From contig CAVSZD010000008.1 in NCBI GenBank assembly GCA_963732355.1, forward strand, positions 21,258 to 85,257: a stretch of DNA of 64,000 nucleotides. Reading direction: 5' to 3'. A program made the translations under genes and the position numbers. Below are positions 34,441 to 43,183 of this stretch, in pieces. Source of the stretch: JADKAV01 sp963732355. GTDB lineage: Bacteria > Actinomycetota > Actinomycetes > S36-B12 > UBA10799. How positions within the stretch are numbered: the stretch's first letter is position 1; each line of letters begins with the position of its first letter. A model generated the notes under the pieces. That model was not told the origin of the DNA, ran no database searches, and saw nothing but the letters and a program-made list of their open reading frames with translations.

Positions 34441-35675
34441 TCAGCCTCCAGGTAGGTCGTAAGAAGGTCGGCGACGGTCTCCCGGCGTCTTGCCACACGG
34501 ACCTCCATTCCTGCGGAAACCTTCAAAACAGGCGGGCTTGGAAGAATGAAGGGTGGCTTCATGACCACTGAGTAGGAACCGACGTTCTCGTACATAAGGA
34601 GATCGCCCACGCGTATGTCGACCTCGGCGTCAAAGGTGAGCACATCCGACTCGATGCAGGTGAACCCGGCGATATCGCAAGCAGGGCCCGCATCGGCTCT
34701 TCCCTCCGTCAGAACCCGCATTGGGAGGCTCCGTTGTTTCGCGTACGGGGAGATGTTAAAGAGGCTGCCGTCGACGACGGCCACTCGCCTTTCGCGGATC
34801 TGGCGGATGTCAATGACTGTGGTGACGAAAGACATTGCGTCCGCGACTAGAGCCGTGCCTGGTTCAATGATCAATCGCGGGGAGCCGTCTGTCGTCCCGA
34901 ATTCCTCTCGCATCCTTCGCGCCACAACTGCGGCGTAGTCGCCGAATTGAGTGGCTGAGGTGCCTAGGCGACTTGCGAATTCGGGGGTCAATTCCCCGTA
35001 CATCCCTCCTCCAACATTGAGGTATTCTGGCGGGGCCTCTGGGAACACTGCGGCAGATGTTGTCAAGAGCCCATCGATCCGAGTGCGAAAACTCTCGATG
35101 TCGCGATTTGGGAAATGACAGTGTAGACCTCGAAGAACGAGTCCTTTGTCTCGGCGCACCTCGGAGAGGATCTCTTGGAAGAGTCGTCCCTCTATGTCGA
35201 TCCCAAATCGCGAAGTCTCCCCGGGATTCAATTCGAAGTTGATTCTCAGGCCGAAGGCGCACTCCTCCAGATCCTGCATGTCGCGGAAGTCCTGGAGCAT
35301 TTGCCAGTCACGCGCGCTGTCCAACTGCACGAGGGCACCTGACGTCATGGCGTCCACGAAACTATCGCTTGACTTGTTCGGTCCGTTGTACACCACCATG
35401 GAGGGCAGAACCCCATAGAGACGTGTCATCTCCCACTCCATGGCGGACACAACTTCGGCCATCCCTCCAAGCCGGTGCACCGTGCTACAGACGTCGGGCA
35501 TGTAGTTGGTCTTGTACGAGTAGGCGATCTTGGTGTTGGGATACTCCGAACGGAAGGCTGAGTCCAGCCGCTCGAAGTTGGAGGACAGACTTTCCTCCCA
35601 TAGGACGTAGAAGGAAGGACCGTGAACTCGGCTTAAGTCCCGCAGGAGTCCATGTGCAGAGGAGATGGAGTTCAC
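34437..35675 (-). CDS. PLP-dependent decarboxylase of the ornithine/diaminopimelate fold
   Basis: From the coupled GTG at 35675 the protein is 412 residues. It has the alanine-racemase-fold PLP lysine in KIAYSYKTNYMPDV, the barrel motifs FGLRINFELNPGETSRFGID and GLHCHFPNRDIESF (His stacking on PLP), GGGMYGEL (phosphate-binding Gly loop), and LIIEPGTALVADA (EPGR-like). The C-terminal site is GPACDIAGFTCIESD (active-site Cys), then MYENVGSYSV. This is the architecture of ornithine, diaminopimelate and carboxynorspermidine decarboxylases. The substrate is unclear: it is too far from standard LysA by context, which suggests a dedicated amino acid. A longer upstream start (35753) would cover the preceding gene. 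Confidence 0.75.
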   Translation of the reverse strand: MNSISSAHGLLRDLSRVHGPSFYVLWEESLSSNFERLDSAFRSEYPNTKIAYSYKTNYMPDVCSTVHRLGGMAEVVSAMEWEMTRLYGVLPSMVVYNGPNKSSDSFVDAMTSGALVQLDSARDWQMLQDFRDMQDLEECAFGLRINFELNPGETSRFGIDIEGRLFQEILSEVRRDKGLVLRGLHCHFPNRDIESFRTRIDGLLTTSAAVFPEAPPEYLNVGGGMYGELTPEFASRLGTSATQFGDYAAVVARRMREEFGTTDGSPRLIIEPGTALVADAMSFVTTVIDIRQIRERRVAVVDGSLFNISPYAKQRSLPMRVLTEGRADAGPACDIAGFTCIESDVLTFDAEVDIRVGDLLMYENVGSYSVVMKPPFILPSPPVLKVSAGMEVRVARRRETVADLLTTYLEAE

Positions 35676-36319
35676 TCCGGCTCCATCTCGATGACACTCT
35701 TCCGGGAGAGGACCACCAGTGTTGTCCGGGCAAGGATTCCTAGGTCGAGCCACATCCCTCGTTTTGCGTAACTATCCAAGTACCGATTGTCAAAGACAAT
35801 CTTGGTGTCCCACGAGAAATCGTTTCGTCCGGCGACCTGCGCCAGGCCCGTTACACCCGGCCGAATAATGAAGCGGCGCAGGGTTGCGGGCGTGAAGTCG
35901 GCTATATCGCCCAATTCCCCGACCACGGGTGGTCGGGGGCCCACCAGGCTCATGTCGCCCCTGACGACATTGAAGAGCTGAGGCAGTTCATCGAGGCTAA
36001 GGACCCGGAGCAGCCGGCCGCTCCGGGTCACGCGCGGATCGTCATGGTAACTGAAAAGCCCTGTGCCGATGTCCTGTGCGCCGACCACCATTGTTCGGAA
36101 CTTGAATACCTTGAAGACGCGAAGATTCTTACCAAGGCGCTCCTGACGAAACAGTATTGGTCGTCCTGTGTCCAGCAGAATCAGGACCGCGATTGCACCC
36201 ATTGGCACCGAAAGCAGGGCGATAGCGAGCATCGAAATGACGAGGTCCGCGGTTCGCTTGGCAGCAAGGCTCCGGCGCGATAAATGCGGCGGAAAGGAGC
36301 CCTGCACGAGACGGTTCAC
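35672..36319 (-). CDS. Undecaprenyl-phosphate sugar-1-phosphate transferase (initiating enzyme)
   Basis: The 215-residue protein is a bacterial sugar transferase (polyprenol-phosphate hexose-1-phosphate transferase). It has one N-terminal membrane segment (DLVISMLAIALLSVPMGAIA), the basic RQERLGKN and FKVFKFRTM motifs, DPRVTRSGRLLRVLSLDELP (catalytic DELPQ), NVVRGDMSLVGPRPPV, and RPGVTGLAQVAGRNDFSW. It starts repeat-unit assembly by loading the first sugar phosphate on the lipid carrier. It begins with GTG 36319 overlapping the aminotransferase stop (GTGA) and ends overlapping the decarboxylase start (GTGA). It is the short form without a long N-terminal membrane domain. Confidence 0.9.
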   Translation of the reverse strand: MNRLVQGSFPPHLSRRSLAAKRTADLVISMLAIALLSVPMGAIAVLILLDTGRPILFRQERLGKNLRVFKVFKFRTMVVGAQDIGTGLFSYHDDPRVTRSGRLLRVLSLDELPQLFNVVRGDMSLVGPRPPVVGELGDIADFTPATLRRFIIRPGVTGLAQVAGRNDFSWDTKIVFDNRYLDSYAKRGMWLDLGILARTTLVVLSRKSVIEMEPE

Positions 36320-37254
36320 TGGGCGCTTCCGTAGATCGCAGTTATGGGGACATGCGACGACGGGTGTCTCCCATCGACTGTCGCATGGTATGTCTTGAGC
36401 AAGGATGCGGTGATGCTTCCGAACCCGCCCGTGCCTACAGAAAGGCGATCAACGGATCCTATAGCCCGCACTTCGGCGGCGCTTCCACATACGAACAGTT
36501 CATCGGCGATTAGTAGTTCCGTGCGGTCGATTTCCCTCACCTCGTGGTGAATGCCCTGCTGTCCAGCCAAAGATATGAGGATGTCCCTTGTGATTCCTTC
36601 GAGAACGCCACTTGACAGTGGAGGAAAGACAATGGCCTCGTCGCGAACAAGTGCCAAGGAAGACCCTGGAGCCTCACTTACTTTGCCTGTTGCCGACAAC
36701 AGGATGGGGACGTCGAAGCCGGCATTCCGCGCGTCGAGCATGGCGTAGCGACCGCTGACATAGTTGGCGCCTGTCTTCACCCGAGGGGGCATAGAGTCGT
36801 CCGCAATTCGGCGCCAAGAGGAGACAGTGGCCTTGAGTGCCCACCCTGTTTCCGCTTGCACTCTGTGCGCCGGGATTGGCGCGATTAGCAGTTCGGTGGA
36901 CATGGGATCGCTCCAGGTGCCAACCGAGTCAGCCATACATATAACCCGCAAGGAGATGTCTTCATAGAGTCGCGACGCCTCCACAACCGCACGCATGGCC
37001 TCCAGAGTTGTCTCGTCTGAAGGTGCGATATTAAGACCCATGATTCTTGCGGACTCACGGAGACGCCTGAGGTGTCGGTCGACCGCTACTAGGAAGATGT
37101 CTGAAGCATCCTCATTCCAGTAACCCCGGACACCTTCGAATACGTTCAAACCGAATTGGGCGGTGGCCGATAGTGCGCTGACCTTGGCCTTCGATAGAGG
37201 AACCACCGCGTCCTTGAACCAAACGAGCCGATCGTCCATCGCAGGATGAGTCAT
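36316..37254 (-). CDS. Class IV PLP aminotransferase (branched-chain aminotransferase-like)
   Basis: The 312-residue protein has the BCAT/D-amino-acid-transaminase signature: FGLNVFEGVRGYW, HLRRLRESARIMGL, PPRVKTGANYVSGRYA (PLP Lys at about residue 160), ATGKVSEAPGSSLALV (Glu of the VxE motif), and LSSGVLEGITRDILISLAGQ. These enzymes transfer amino groups between an amino acid and a 2-keto acid. Inside a glycan locus and in a GTGA-coupled operon, it is unlikely to be the housekeeping enzyme. It may make the amino acid that is decarboxylated or attached later. The 5' neighbour on the same strand is the DUF4012 gene, about 150 bases upstream. Confidence 0.8.
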   Translation of the reverse strand: MTHPAMDDRLVWFKDAVVPLSKAKVSALSATAQFGLNVFEGVRGYWNEDASDIFLVAVDRHLRRLRESARIMGLNIAPSDETTLEAMRAVVEASRLYEDISLRVICMADSVGTWSDPMSTELLIAPIPAHRVQAETGWALKATVSSWRRIADDSMPPRVKTGANYVSGRYAMLDARNAGFDVPILLSATGKVSEAPGSSLALVRDEAIVFPPLSSGVLEGITRDILISLAGQQGIHHEVREIDRTELLIADELFVCGSAAEVRAIGSVDRLSVGTGGFGSITASLLKTYHATVDGRHPSSHVPITAIYGSAQ

Positions 37255-37405
37255 GACAAATCCCTAATTTGGCGGGTAGGGCGAAACACCGGAGTAGCGC
37301 CGAAGCAGGGCTTTGAGTCGAAATGGACATTCCAACGCCGATCCAGACAGGGCCAGGCAAACGGCTTGACCGTCCATCGAAATCCATTCTTGGAGGCATC
37401 TGTTC

Positions 37406-39154
37406 TCATGCACAGGCCATCTCTGAAGTCCCTGTCAACTGTTCGCGCGCCAACGGCTGCACGATCACCGAACCCGCGCCATCTCCAGTCGGCTCGGTGA
37501 ACCTCACCTGCACCGGCACGTTCTCCCGCGGTCGCAGCGTCACCCCCAACACAGCCGATTCCCGTCCCTGCTCCACGAACTGCTGCCAACTGACTGACTT
37601 CCCAGCGACCCGCACGTCCACGACCTCGGCTCCATTCGGGAGGTGGAACTGCGCCAAGACAAGGTTGATCGTGCCCTCGCGCCCGAGGGACGACCTCATG
37701 TATTCAGGTGGAAGCTCACCCAACGGAATCGCATTCTCCAGCTCCACCGTCACAGTCGACCTCACACGGTTGTCCGTGTTCGGGCAGCGACCGACCTCGT
37801 AAGTCAACGAGCGCTCGAGGTATGCATCGAGCTTCGACCCGGAGGCGTTCAACACGACGAACTGCACGTTGTGGCCGTCAGCAACTGAGAGCGAACCACC
37901 AACGCCGGCGTCCACCAACTTCTTCTCAACTTGCGGGTTCGCGGACCACACCACGATTCGGCCGTCTGCAAGCCCACGACCGAGTGCTTCAGCCATTGCC
38001 TGTGGGTCTGGAGCCTTGGTCGCAACGCCAACGGCAGCCCGCACGATCGCGGCCTGGTATGCCTTACGTTCGGAGGCCTTGGCTGCGGTTGGGAACTGCT
38101 CATAGATGCCCTTGACCGCGAAGTCAGCCAGCTCGTCACCGTCGAGAGACTCGCCGTTTGGCAGTGGAACCCGTTGGCCTGAGGCCTCGACCAAATCCCC
38201 GAGGGCGACCACATCTGCTGCGAGTGCACCGTCGAGTTCCTCGCCGGTCTTCTGCTTCCAGGCCGCGAGCCAGATCTTCGCCGTGTCGGGGAAGTGGGGG
38301 GACAGGTTCATGTTGCCGCGCAGGATCGGGTCGTCCCGGTATCGCTTCTCGAACCCTTCGCTCAGGTTGTCCGGCAGGCGATCCAGATCCGGTATCTCGG
38401 TGTTGCTGCCCACCTGATCGACGGTGATGTTCCCGTTTCTGGCGGAGAGGATCGCGTAGGACCCCATGAAGCCCCCGGTGCCGCGCGCCTCGTTCGGGTT
38501 CAGGATACCCACGAAGTAGCGCTTCGCTTTCTGCCCCCCAAGCATCGGTCCGGCTATCTCCCCGAAGGTCACGCCAGCGTTCAATGTTCCCTGCAGTGTC
38601 GTCAGTTCCTCGGTGTAGTCCTGGGCGGCGGTGCGGACTTGGGGGAGGATGCCATCCTGCGGGGCAGCTTCCACCGTGGCGACAGCGGTATCGATGCCGG
38701 GCTGGGCCTCCTGCATCGCTGGAAGGGCTGATTCGATTGCGCCCACGTCGATCTGCCCTTCCTTGATGAGCGTCGAGGGGTCCAACACATTGAGTTGCTC
38801 GGTCAGGGGCTGCAGCGCCACGAGGGCCTGGTCGAGCGAGGTGGCCACCGCTTGGACGGTCTTAGGCGTGTTGCCCAGACCTGGGATTCCCGCGGCCACG
38901 TTCCACAGCGGACCGTTGACCCGCTCGTCCGCGCGGTTGGCTGCATCGCTGGCGGCGGTGACGAAGGTGCGTGCCTGCTCCGGCTGTCCAGCAGCCACCG
39001 CGTCACGCGCAGCGACCAGGCTGTCCCGTGCGACAGTCATCTCGTTGACTGCGGTGCGAGCGGACAGAGCGAACCAGACAATCAGGCCCAGTAGGAGTGC
39101 AAGTACTGCCAGCAGTCCGATCCAGATCCCTCGTCGGGCCGACGAACCGGACAT
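37406..39154 (-). CDS. DUF4012 membrane-anchored exported protein
   Basis: The 582-residue protein has one N-terminal membrane segment (GIWIGLLAVLALLLGLIVWF), an Ala-rich helical region, and the DUF4012 core (KRYFVGILNPNEARGTGGFM, GSYAILSARNGNITVDQVGS, MNLSPHFPDTAKIWLAAWK). It ends with a C-terminal domain near YLERSLTYEVGRCPN and PVQVRFTEPTGDGAG. DUF4012 proteins are common next to actinobacterial polysaccharide genes but lack an assigned activity; they are probably involved outside the membrane in export or anchoring of the polymer. Its ATG shares one base with the stop of the upstream Wzz/BY-kinase gene (39154), so the two are coupled. Confidence 0.85.
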   Translation of the reverse strand: MSGSSARRGIWIGLLAVLALLLGLIVWFALSARTAVNEMTVARDSLVAARDAVAAGQPEQARTFVTAASDAANRADERVNGPLWNVAAGIPGLGNTPKTVQAVATSLDQALVALQPLTEQLNVLDPSTLIKEGQIDVGAIESALPAMQEAQPGIDTAVATVEAAPQDGILPQVRTAAQDYTEELTTLQGTLNAGVTFGEIAGPMLGGQKAKRYFVGILNPNEARGTGGFMGSYAILSARNGNITVDQVGSNTEIPDLDRLPDNLSEGFEKRYRDDPILRGNMNLSPHFPDTAKIWLAAWKQKTGEELDGALAADVVALGDLVEASGQRVPLPNGESLDGDELADFAVKGIYEQFPTAAKASERKAYQAAIVRAAVGVATKAPDPQAMAEALGRGLADGRIVVWSANPQVEKKLVDAGVGGSLSVADGHNVQFVVLNASGSKLDAYLERSLTYEVGRCPNTDNRVRSTVTVELENAIPLGELPPEYMRSSLGREGTINLVLAQFHLPNGAEVVDVRVAGKSVSWQQFVEQGRESAVLGVTLRPRENVPVQVRFTEPTGDGAGSVIVQPLAREQLTGTSEMACA

Positions 39155-40569
39155 CAGACGTTCTGCGGCGTCTCGTTGATCACGACGCGCTCGGTCTTGC
39201 CCGCCGTTTCCTTCGAGTCGTATCCGTAGCCGTACTCGTATCCGTAGCCGTACTTCTTGCGTTTCTTCATCGGAACGAAGTTGAGCACCGTACCGAGCAG
39301 GCGCGCGTTGACCTGGCGCAGGGCGTCAACGGAATCTTCCACGTGCTCGATCCGCGTCTCACCTTGGCGCGCGATGAGGATAGCACCATCGGCCGCGGTA
39401 GCCAGGATCGCCGCGTCGGTGACCGGAAGAAGTGGGGGTGCGTCGATCACCACAGTGTCGTAGCGTCCCGCGAGGGTTGCCAGAAGCTCGGCCATCTGGT
39501 GGGAGCCGAGCAGTTCGCTGGGGTTGGGTGGGATAGCGCCGGCAGCCAGAAAGTCCAGCAGGCCGCGTTGCCAGTGAATGACTGCGGTCTCCGTGGTCGC
39601 CTGGCCGATGAGGATGTCGGTGAGACCCTTCGACCCGTCGACTCCGAGGTACTCGGCGACCTTGGGCCGACGCAGATCCGCCTCCATGAGCAGGACCTTC
39701 GAGCCTGCCTGTGCCAGGGCGATGGCTAGGTTGCAGGCGGTAGTGGACTTGCCCTCGCTGGGCAGTGAGGAGGTGATGACCACGGTCTTCGGAGGATTGT
39801 CGACGTCCACGTACTGCAGGTTCGTGCGGATGCTGCGGAAGGCCTCCGCTCGTGGGGTGCCGCGCAGGGTGACCAGGGGGCTGGACTTCGCGTCGGGGTC
39901 GTAGGTGACTACACCCAGCGGCGTTGAGCCGGCTGCCTGCTCCAGGTCTTCGACGGTCTTGACCGAGGTGTCTAGGGTGTGGCGCAGGACCGCGACTCCA
40001 ACGCCGACCAGTAGGCCCAGGAGTAGGCCGAGCATGACGTTGAGGGAGGTGCGCGGGGAGACCGGGCTGGTGGGAACCTCAGCCGGCTTGATCACGGTGG
40101 CCTGGACCGGGACCTGGTTGGCCTTTGTGTCGGCGCCCTCCAGCCGGGCGATCTCCGCGGCGAACGAAACAGCGACGGCATTAGCGATCTTGGCCGCCTG
40201 GGTAGGGGAGGTGTCAGTGACCGGGACGTTGAGCAGGACTGTGTTGGGCGGCGTCTGGGCCGAAACCTGGGGGGCGAGTTGGGTGTAGGTCGTGTCGAGG
40301 CCGAGTTCCTCGATGACCGGGTCTAGCACGGCGGGGGAGTCGACAACATCGACGTACGACTTCACCCTCTGCTGGACGAATAGGCCACCCGAGTAGGCAT
40401 CGCCCGCGGCGCCGCCGGACTTCACAGACACGAACAGTTGCGACTGAGCCTGGTACACCGGGGTCATCGCCAGGGAAGCGCCCAGTGCGATGAGTGTGCC
40501 GACAACTGTGGCGATGAGGATCAGTGGCCAGGAGCGGCGGACAATCCCGAGGTAATCGTGCAGAGTCAA
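39154..40569 (-). CDS. Wzz-domain tyrosine autokinase (polysaccharide co-polymerase)
   Basis: The 471-residue protein fuses a Wzz chain-length domain (two membrane segments: SWPLILIATVVGTLIALGAS and LNVMLGLLLGLLVGVGVAVL) to a cytoplasmic BY-kinase. The kinase shows Walker A SSLPSEGKSTTACNLAIALA, Walker A' VLLMEADLRRPKV, Walker B YDTVVIDAPPLLPVTDA, and a C-terminal Tyr cluster KYGYGYEYGYGYDSK. It sets polymer length and couples autophosphorylation to assembly. Single-chain fusion is typical of Actinomycetota and proteobacteria, in contrast to split CapA/CapB of Bacillota. The tail after the Tyr cluster (ERVVINETPQNV) is short. Confidence 0.9.
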   Translation of the reverse strand: MTLHDYLGIVRRSWPLILIATVVGTLIALGASLAMTPVYQAQSQLFVSVKSGGAAGDAYSGGLFVQQRVKSYVDVVDSPAVLDPVIEELGLDTTYTQLAPQVSAQTPPNTVLLNVPVTDTSPTQAAKIANAVAVSFAAEIARLEGADTKANQVPVQATVIKPAEVPTSPVSPRTSLNVMLGLLLGLLVGVGVAVLRHTLDTSVKTVEDLEQAAGSTPLGVVTYDPDAKSSPLVTLRGTPRAEAFRSIRTNLQYVDVDNPPKTVVITSSLPSEGKSTTACNLAIALAQAGSKVLLMEADLRRPKVAEYLGVDGSKGLTDILIGQATTETAVIHWQRGLLDFLAAGAIPPNPSELLGSHQMAELLATLAGRYDTVVIDAPPLLPVTDAAILATAADGAILIARQGETRIEHVEDSVDALRQVNARLLGTVLNFVPMKKRKKYGYGYEYGYGYDSKETAGKTERVVINETPQNV

Positions 40570-40627
40570 GGTTCCCCCTAGATGCTTGAAGCCAATCTAC
40601 CCGAGGACTCTCGGGCGCAGACGCCGG

Positions 40628-42433
40628 TCAGCGAAGATCGACCTTTGCGGACAGCGCGACGTGTTCGCCAGCCAGTGCGAGCAGTTCCATCGCGGCGCGG
40701 CTGGCCTGGCACGAGCTGCCCCACGACTCCTCAAGCGCGACCACATCCAGGGGAGGAACCTCGACGTGCGTGATCAGCGGGTGCAGGGGCCGCTGGCCCG
40801 TCTCTGCTTCGCTGGAGAGGACCTCGTGGAGTTTCTCGCCCTCGCGCAGGCCGGTGTACTCGATGTCGATATTCCGGCCGGACTTCTCGATCATGTGCCG
40901 GGCAACGTCCTCGATGCGGACAGGCTCGCCCATGTCGAGGATCAGCGTCTCGGAGTCGCGGCCCAGGGTTGCAGCTTGCAGAACCAGGTGCACCGCCTCG
41001 GGGATCGTCATGAAGTAGCGCGTCACGTCGGGGTGGGTGACGGTGACCGGGCCGCCCCTGGCGATCTGGGAGCGGAACGCGGTCAGCATTGAGCCGCGGG
41101 AGCCAAGGACGTTGCCGAAACGCACGGACAGGTAGCGGCCCTCGTAGGGCGGGCGGATGCCTGCGGTGAGGCGTTCGGTGGTGCGCTTGGAGTGGCCCAG
41201 GACACTGACCGGGTCGGCGGCCTTGTCCGTGGAGATGTTCACGAACACCGGGACGTCGGCCTTGAACGCGGCCTCCAGAACGTTGCGCGTGCCGAGGACG
41301 TTGGTCTTGAAGGCCTCCGAAGGCGCGGCCTCCAGCATCGGCAGATGCTTCAGTGCAGCGGCGTGGAAAACGACGTCCGGACGAACCCGACGCATCACGT
41401 CGTGCATGCGCTGCGGGTCGCGGATGTCGGCCAGCAGTAGGTCGTCCGTGTCGAGCAGCGCCTTGCCGAACATGCTCAGGTGCAGTGCGTGCAGGGCGGA
41501 CTCGTCGCGGTCCAGCAGTCCGAGGTAGGCGGGGTCGTAGCTGTTGACCTGCCGGGCGAGTTCGGAACCGATGGACCCGCCAGCACCGGTGATCAGGACG
41601 CGCTTCCCGCGCAGCATCGCAGCGATGGAGGTCTCGTCGGTGGACACCGGGTTGCGGCCGAGCAGGTCCTCTTCGGTCACTTCGGAGACGTCGGAGAGCC
41701 GGACAGCGCCACGGACGATGTCGACGGGGCTGGGGATGACGCGCAGTTGCACGCCGTGGGCACGGCAGCGCTTGTCGAGGTCGCGCAGTTGTGAGGCAGT
41801 GACCTTGGCGATCGCCACCACCAGAACCTGGATGTCGAGTTGTTCCATGAACTTGTCGAGGTCGGCGACCGTGCCGCGCACGCGCACGCCTTGGATCCGC
41901 AGGTGGCGCTTTCGCGGGTCGTCGTCGATGAGGCCGACGACATAGTAGCCGCTGTCCTGCCCGACCATCGCGCGGACGATCTGCTGGCCACCGTCGCCGG
42001 CGCCGTAGACCAGAGTGCGGTCCCCGGTGCGCGGAGTGATGAGGCGTTCGCGAACGAACCGAAGTCCGAACCTGCCGGCCAGCTGGATCGCCAGGGCGAT
42101 GCCGCCAGCGAGCAGGGGGATGGTGCGGGGGAGGTTTTGCGGTGCGGTGATCAGGGTCGCGATCTCCCACGCGATGGTAACCGCCGCGACGGATAGAACC
42201 ACACCGCTGACCTCGTCGAAGGAGCCGAACCTGTAGCGGCCGCGGTAGAGCTGGCGTGCGTAGCCGATCATGACGTGCATGAGGCCCGCGCCGGCGCCCC
42301 AGAGAAGGGCTAGGCGCCAGCCGCCGGGTGGAGCGGTGAAGTCGAAGCGCAACCACAAAGCCAGAGGGACAGCGAGCGTCCAGGCGAACCAGTCAGCGAA
42401 GGCTTGTGCTGCTGCGCGGAGGCTACTAGCCAT
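40628..42433 (-). CDS. Membrane-bound UDP-sugar 4,6-dehydratase (CapD/PglF/WbpM family)
   Basis: The 601-residue protein has four N-terminal membrane segments, then a first Rossmann domain (LVYGAGDGGQQIVRAMVG) and a second catalytic SDR domain. The SDR domain includes RVLITGAGGSIGSELARQVN (NAD binding), VFHAAALKHLPMLEAAPSEA, VNISTDKAADPVSVLGHSKR (modified YxxxK), and SVRFGNVLGSRGSML. It ends TRYFMTIPEAVHLVLQA and GLREGEKLHEVL, all family hallmarks. It makes a UDP-4-keto-6-deoxy-hexosamine, the precursor of N-acetylated amino- or diaminosugars. A class IV aminotransferase and a GNAT acetyltransferase in the same locus suit a modified amino sugar. It probably forms an operon with the BY-kinase gene (58 bases apart). 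Confidence 0.9.
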   Translation of the reverse strand: MASSLRAAAQAFADWFAWTLAVPLALWLRFDFTAPPGGWRLALLWGAGAGLMHVMIGYARQLYRGRYRFGSFDEVSGVVLSVAAVTIAWEIATLITAPQNLPRTIPLLAGGIALAIQLAGRFGLRFVRERLITPRTGDRTLVYGAGDGGQQIVRAMVGQDSGYYVVGLIDDDPRKRHLRIQGVRVRGTVADLDKFMEQLDIQVLVVAIAKVTASQLRDLDKRCRAHGVQLRVIPSPVDIVRGAVRLSDVSEVTEEDLLGRNPVSTDETSIAAMLRGKRVLITGAGGSIGSELARQVNSYDPAYLGLLDRDESALHALHLSMFGKALLDTDDLLLADIRDPQRMHDVMRRVRPDVVFHAAALKHLPMLEAAPSEAFKTNVLGTRNVLEAAFKADVPVFVNISTDKAADPVSVLGHSKRTTERLTAGIRPPYEGRYLSVRFGNVLGSRGSMLTAFRSQIARGGPVTVTHPDVTRYFMTIPEAVHLVLQAATLGRDSETLILDMGEPVRIEDVARHMIEKSGRNIDIEYTGLREGEKLHEVLSSEAETGQRPLHPLITHVEVPPLDVVALEESWGSSCQASRAAMELLALAGEHVALSAKVDLR

Positions 42434-42620
42434 CCATTTCCCCGTTTCCCCACGTTCCCCCGTGGATGCTTGATCAGCGTCTGAGGGGCACGTTACCCCA
42501 CGGCTGGGCGTGAATGTAGAGGTTAGGTAGAGACACTTACAAAGTTGTCGCGCACGGGGGTTGTCTTCTGCTACTGTCGGCGCGTCGGCTCAAATTCGAA
42601 CGTGACGGGGGAAACCACCC

Positions 42621-42986
42621 ATGGCTTCTATTCGTAAAGGTGCATCCATGCTCGCCGCGGCGGCGATGGGTGCAGGATTGTTGTTGGCGGGGGCTCCCGC
42701 CTCCCAGGCAGCTCAGTACCCTCCCACCAAGCCGGTCCGGTGCGGTGCGGCGGTCAAGGGCGATCAGATCAGGATCCGCATCCGGCCCAACAACGACAAC
42801 GGTTACAAGTACGTGATCGAGCGTCGTAAGGGCAAGAACAACTGGGGCGCGTACAAGAAGGGCAAGGTGCGCCCGGCCAACGACAACCAGACCTCGGTGA
42901 AGGTCAAGCCGGGCTGGTACCGCGTGAAGTGCATCGGCGGCCCGGACCGTCTGGACGGCCAGACCTCTCGCGGTCAGGTCAAGTAG
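42621..42986 (+). CDS. Small secreted basic protein
   Basis: The 121-residue protein has a signal peptide (SMLAAAAMGAGLLLAGAPAS, cleavage near SQAA). The mature form of ~90 residues is Lys/Arg-rich with two Cys (VRCGAAVKG and RVKCIGGP). The sequence KGDQIRIRIRPNNDNGYKYV and RKGKNNWGAYKKGKVRPAND is strongly basic and could bind anionic polysaccharide; that is inference. No known family is recognised. It is divergent from the 4,6-dehydratase operon, with 187 bases between starts, and is followed by a hairpin terminator at 43000-43035. Confidence 0.7.
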   Translation: MASIRKGASMLAAAAMGAGLLLAGAPASQAAQYPPTKPVRCGAAVKGDQIRIRIRPNNDNGYKYVIERRKGKNNWGAYKKGKVRPANDNQTSVKVKPGWYRVKCIGGPDRLDGQTSRGQVK

Positions 42987-42999
42987 ACAGAGTTTTCGT

Positions 43000-43035
43000 C
43001 GTCAGGGCTCGGCCAGGTTTGGTCGGGCCCTGACG
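43000..43035. terminator. Hairpin terminator candidate after the small secreted gene
   Basis: Arms CGTCAGGGC (43000-43008) and GCCCTGACG (43027-43035) form a 9-bp stem 14 bases after the stop codon. No clear U-run follows, as is common in high-GC genomes. Confidence 0.55.
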
Positions 43036-43069
43036 TGTGTCTGGGGGTGCGGCGGGCCGCCGCGGCGCC

Positions 43070-43145
43070 GTTGGGTGGGGCTCGTGCAGTTCGTTGATGT
43101 CTGTCGCCCGACGAGCCTCAACCAACTGCACGAGCCCCACCCAAC
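43070..43145. repeat. Palindromic repeat family A, copy 1
   Basis: A 28-bp left arm (43070-43097, GTTGGGTGGGGCTCGTGCAG then TTCGTTGA) pairs with a right arm (43118-43145) with one mismatch across a 20-base loop containing a GTCGCCCGACGAG segment. Related copies are at 49116-49193 and 55769-55846. It ends 38 bases before the ATG of the TupA-like gene. Confidence 0.85.
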
Positions 43146-43183
43146 GCAGGTTTGGGGTCAGGGCGCGCTGGCATACTGCGCCC

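Noticed and set aside
40731..42356. A 541-codon open frame overlapping the 4,6-dehydratase gene on the same strand
   Set aside because: It is a high-GC shadow, very Arg/Pro/His-rich, while the main frame has all dehydratase motifs.
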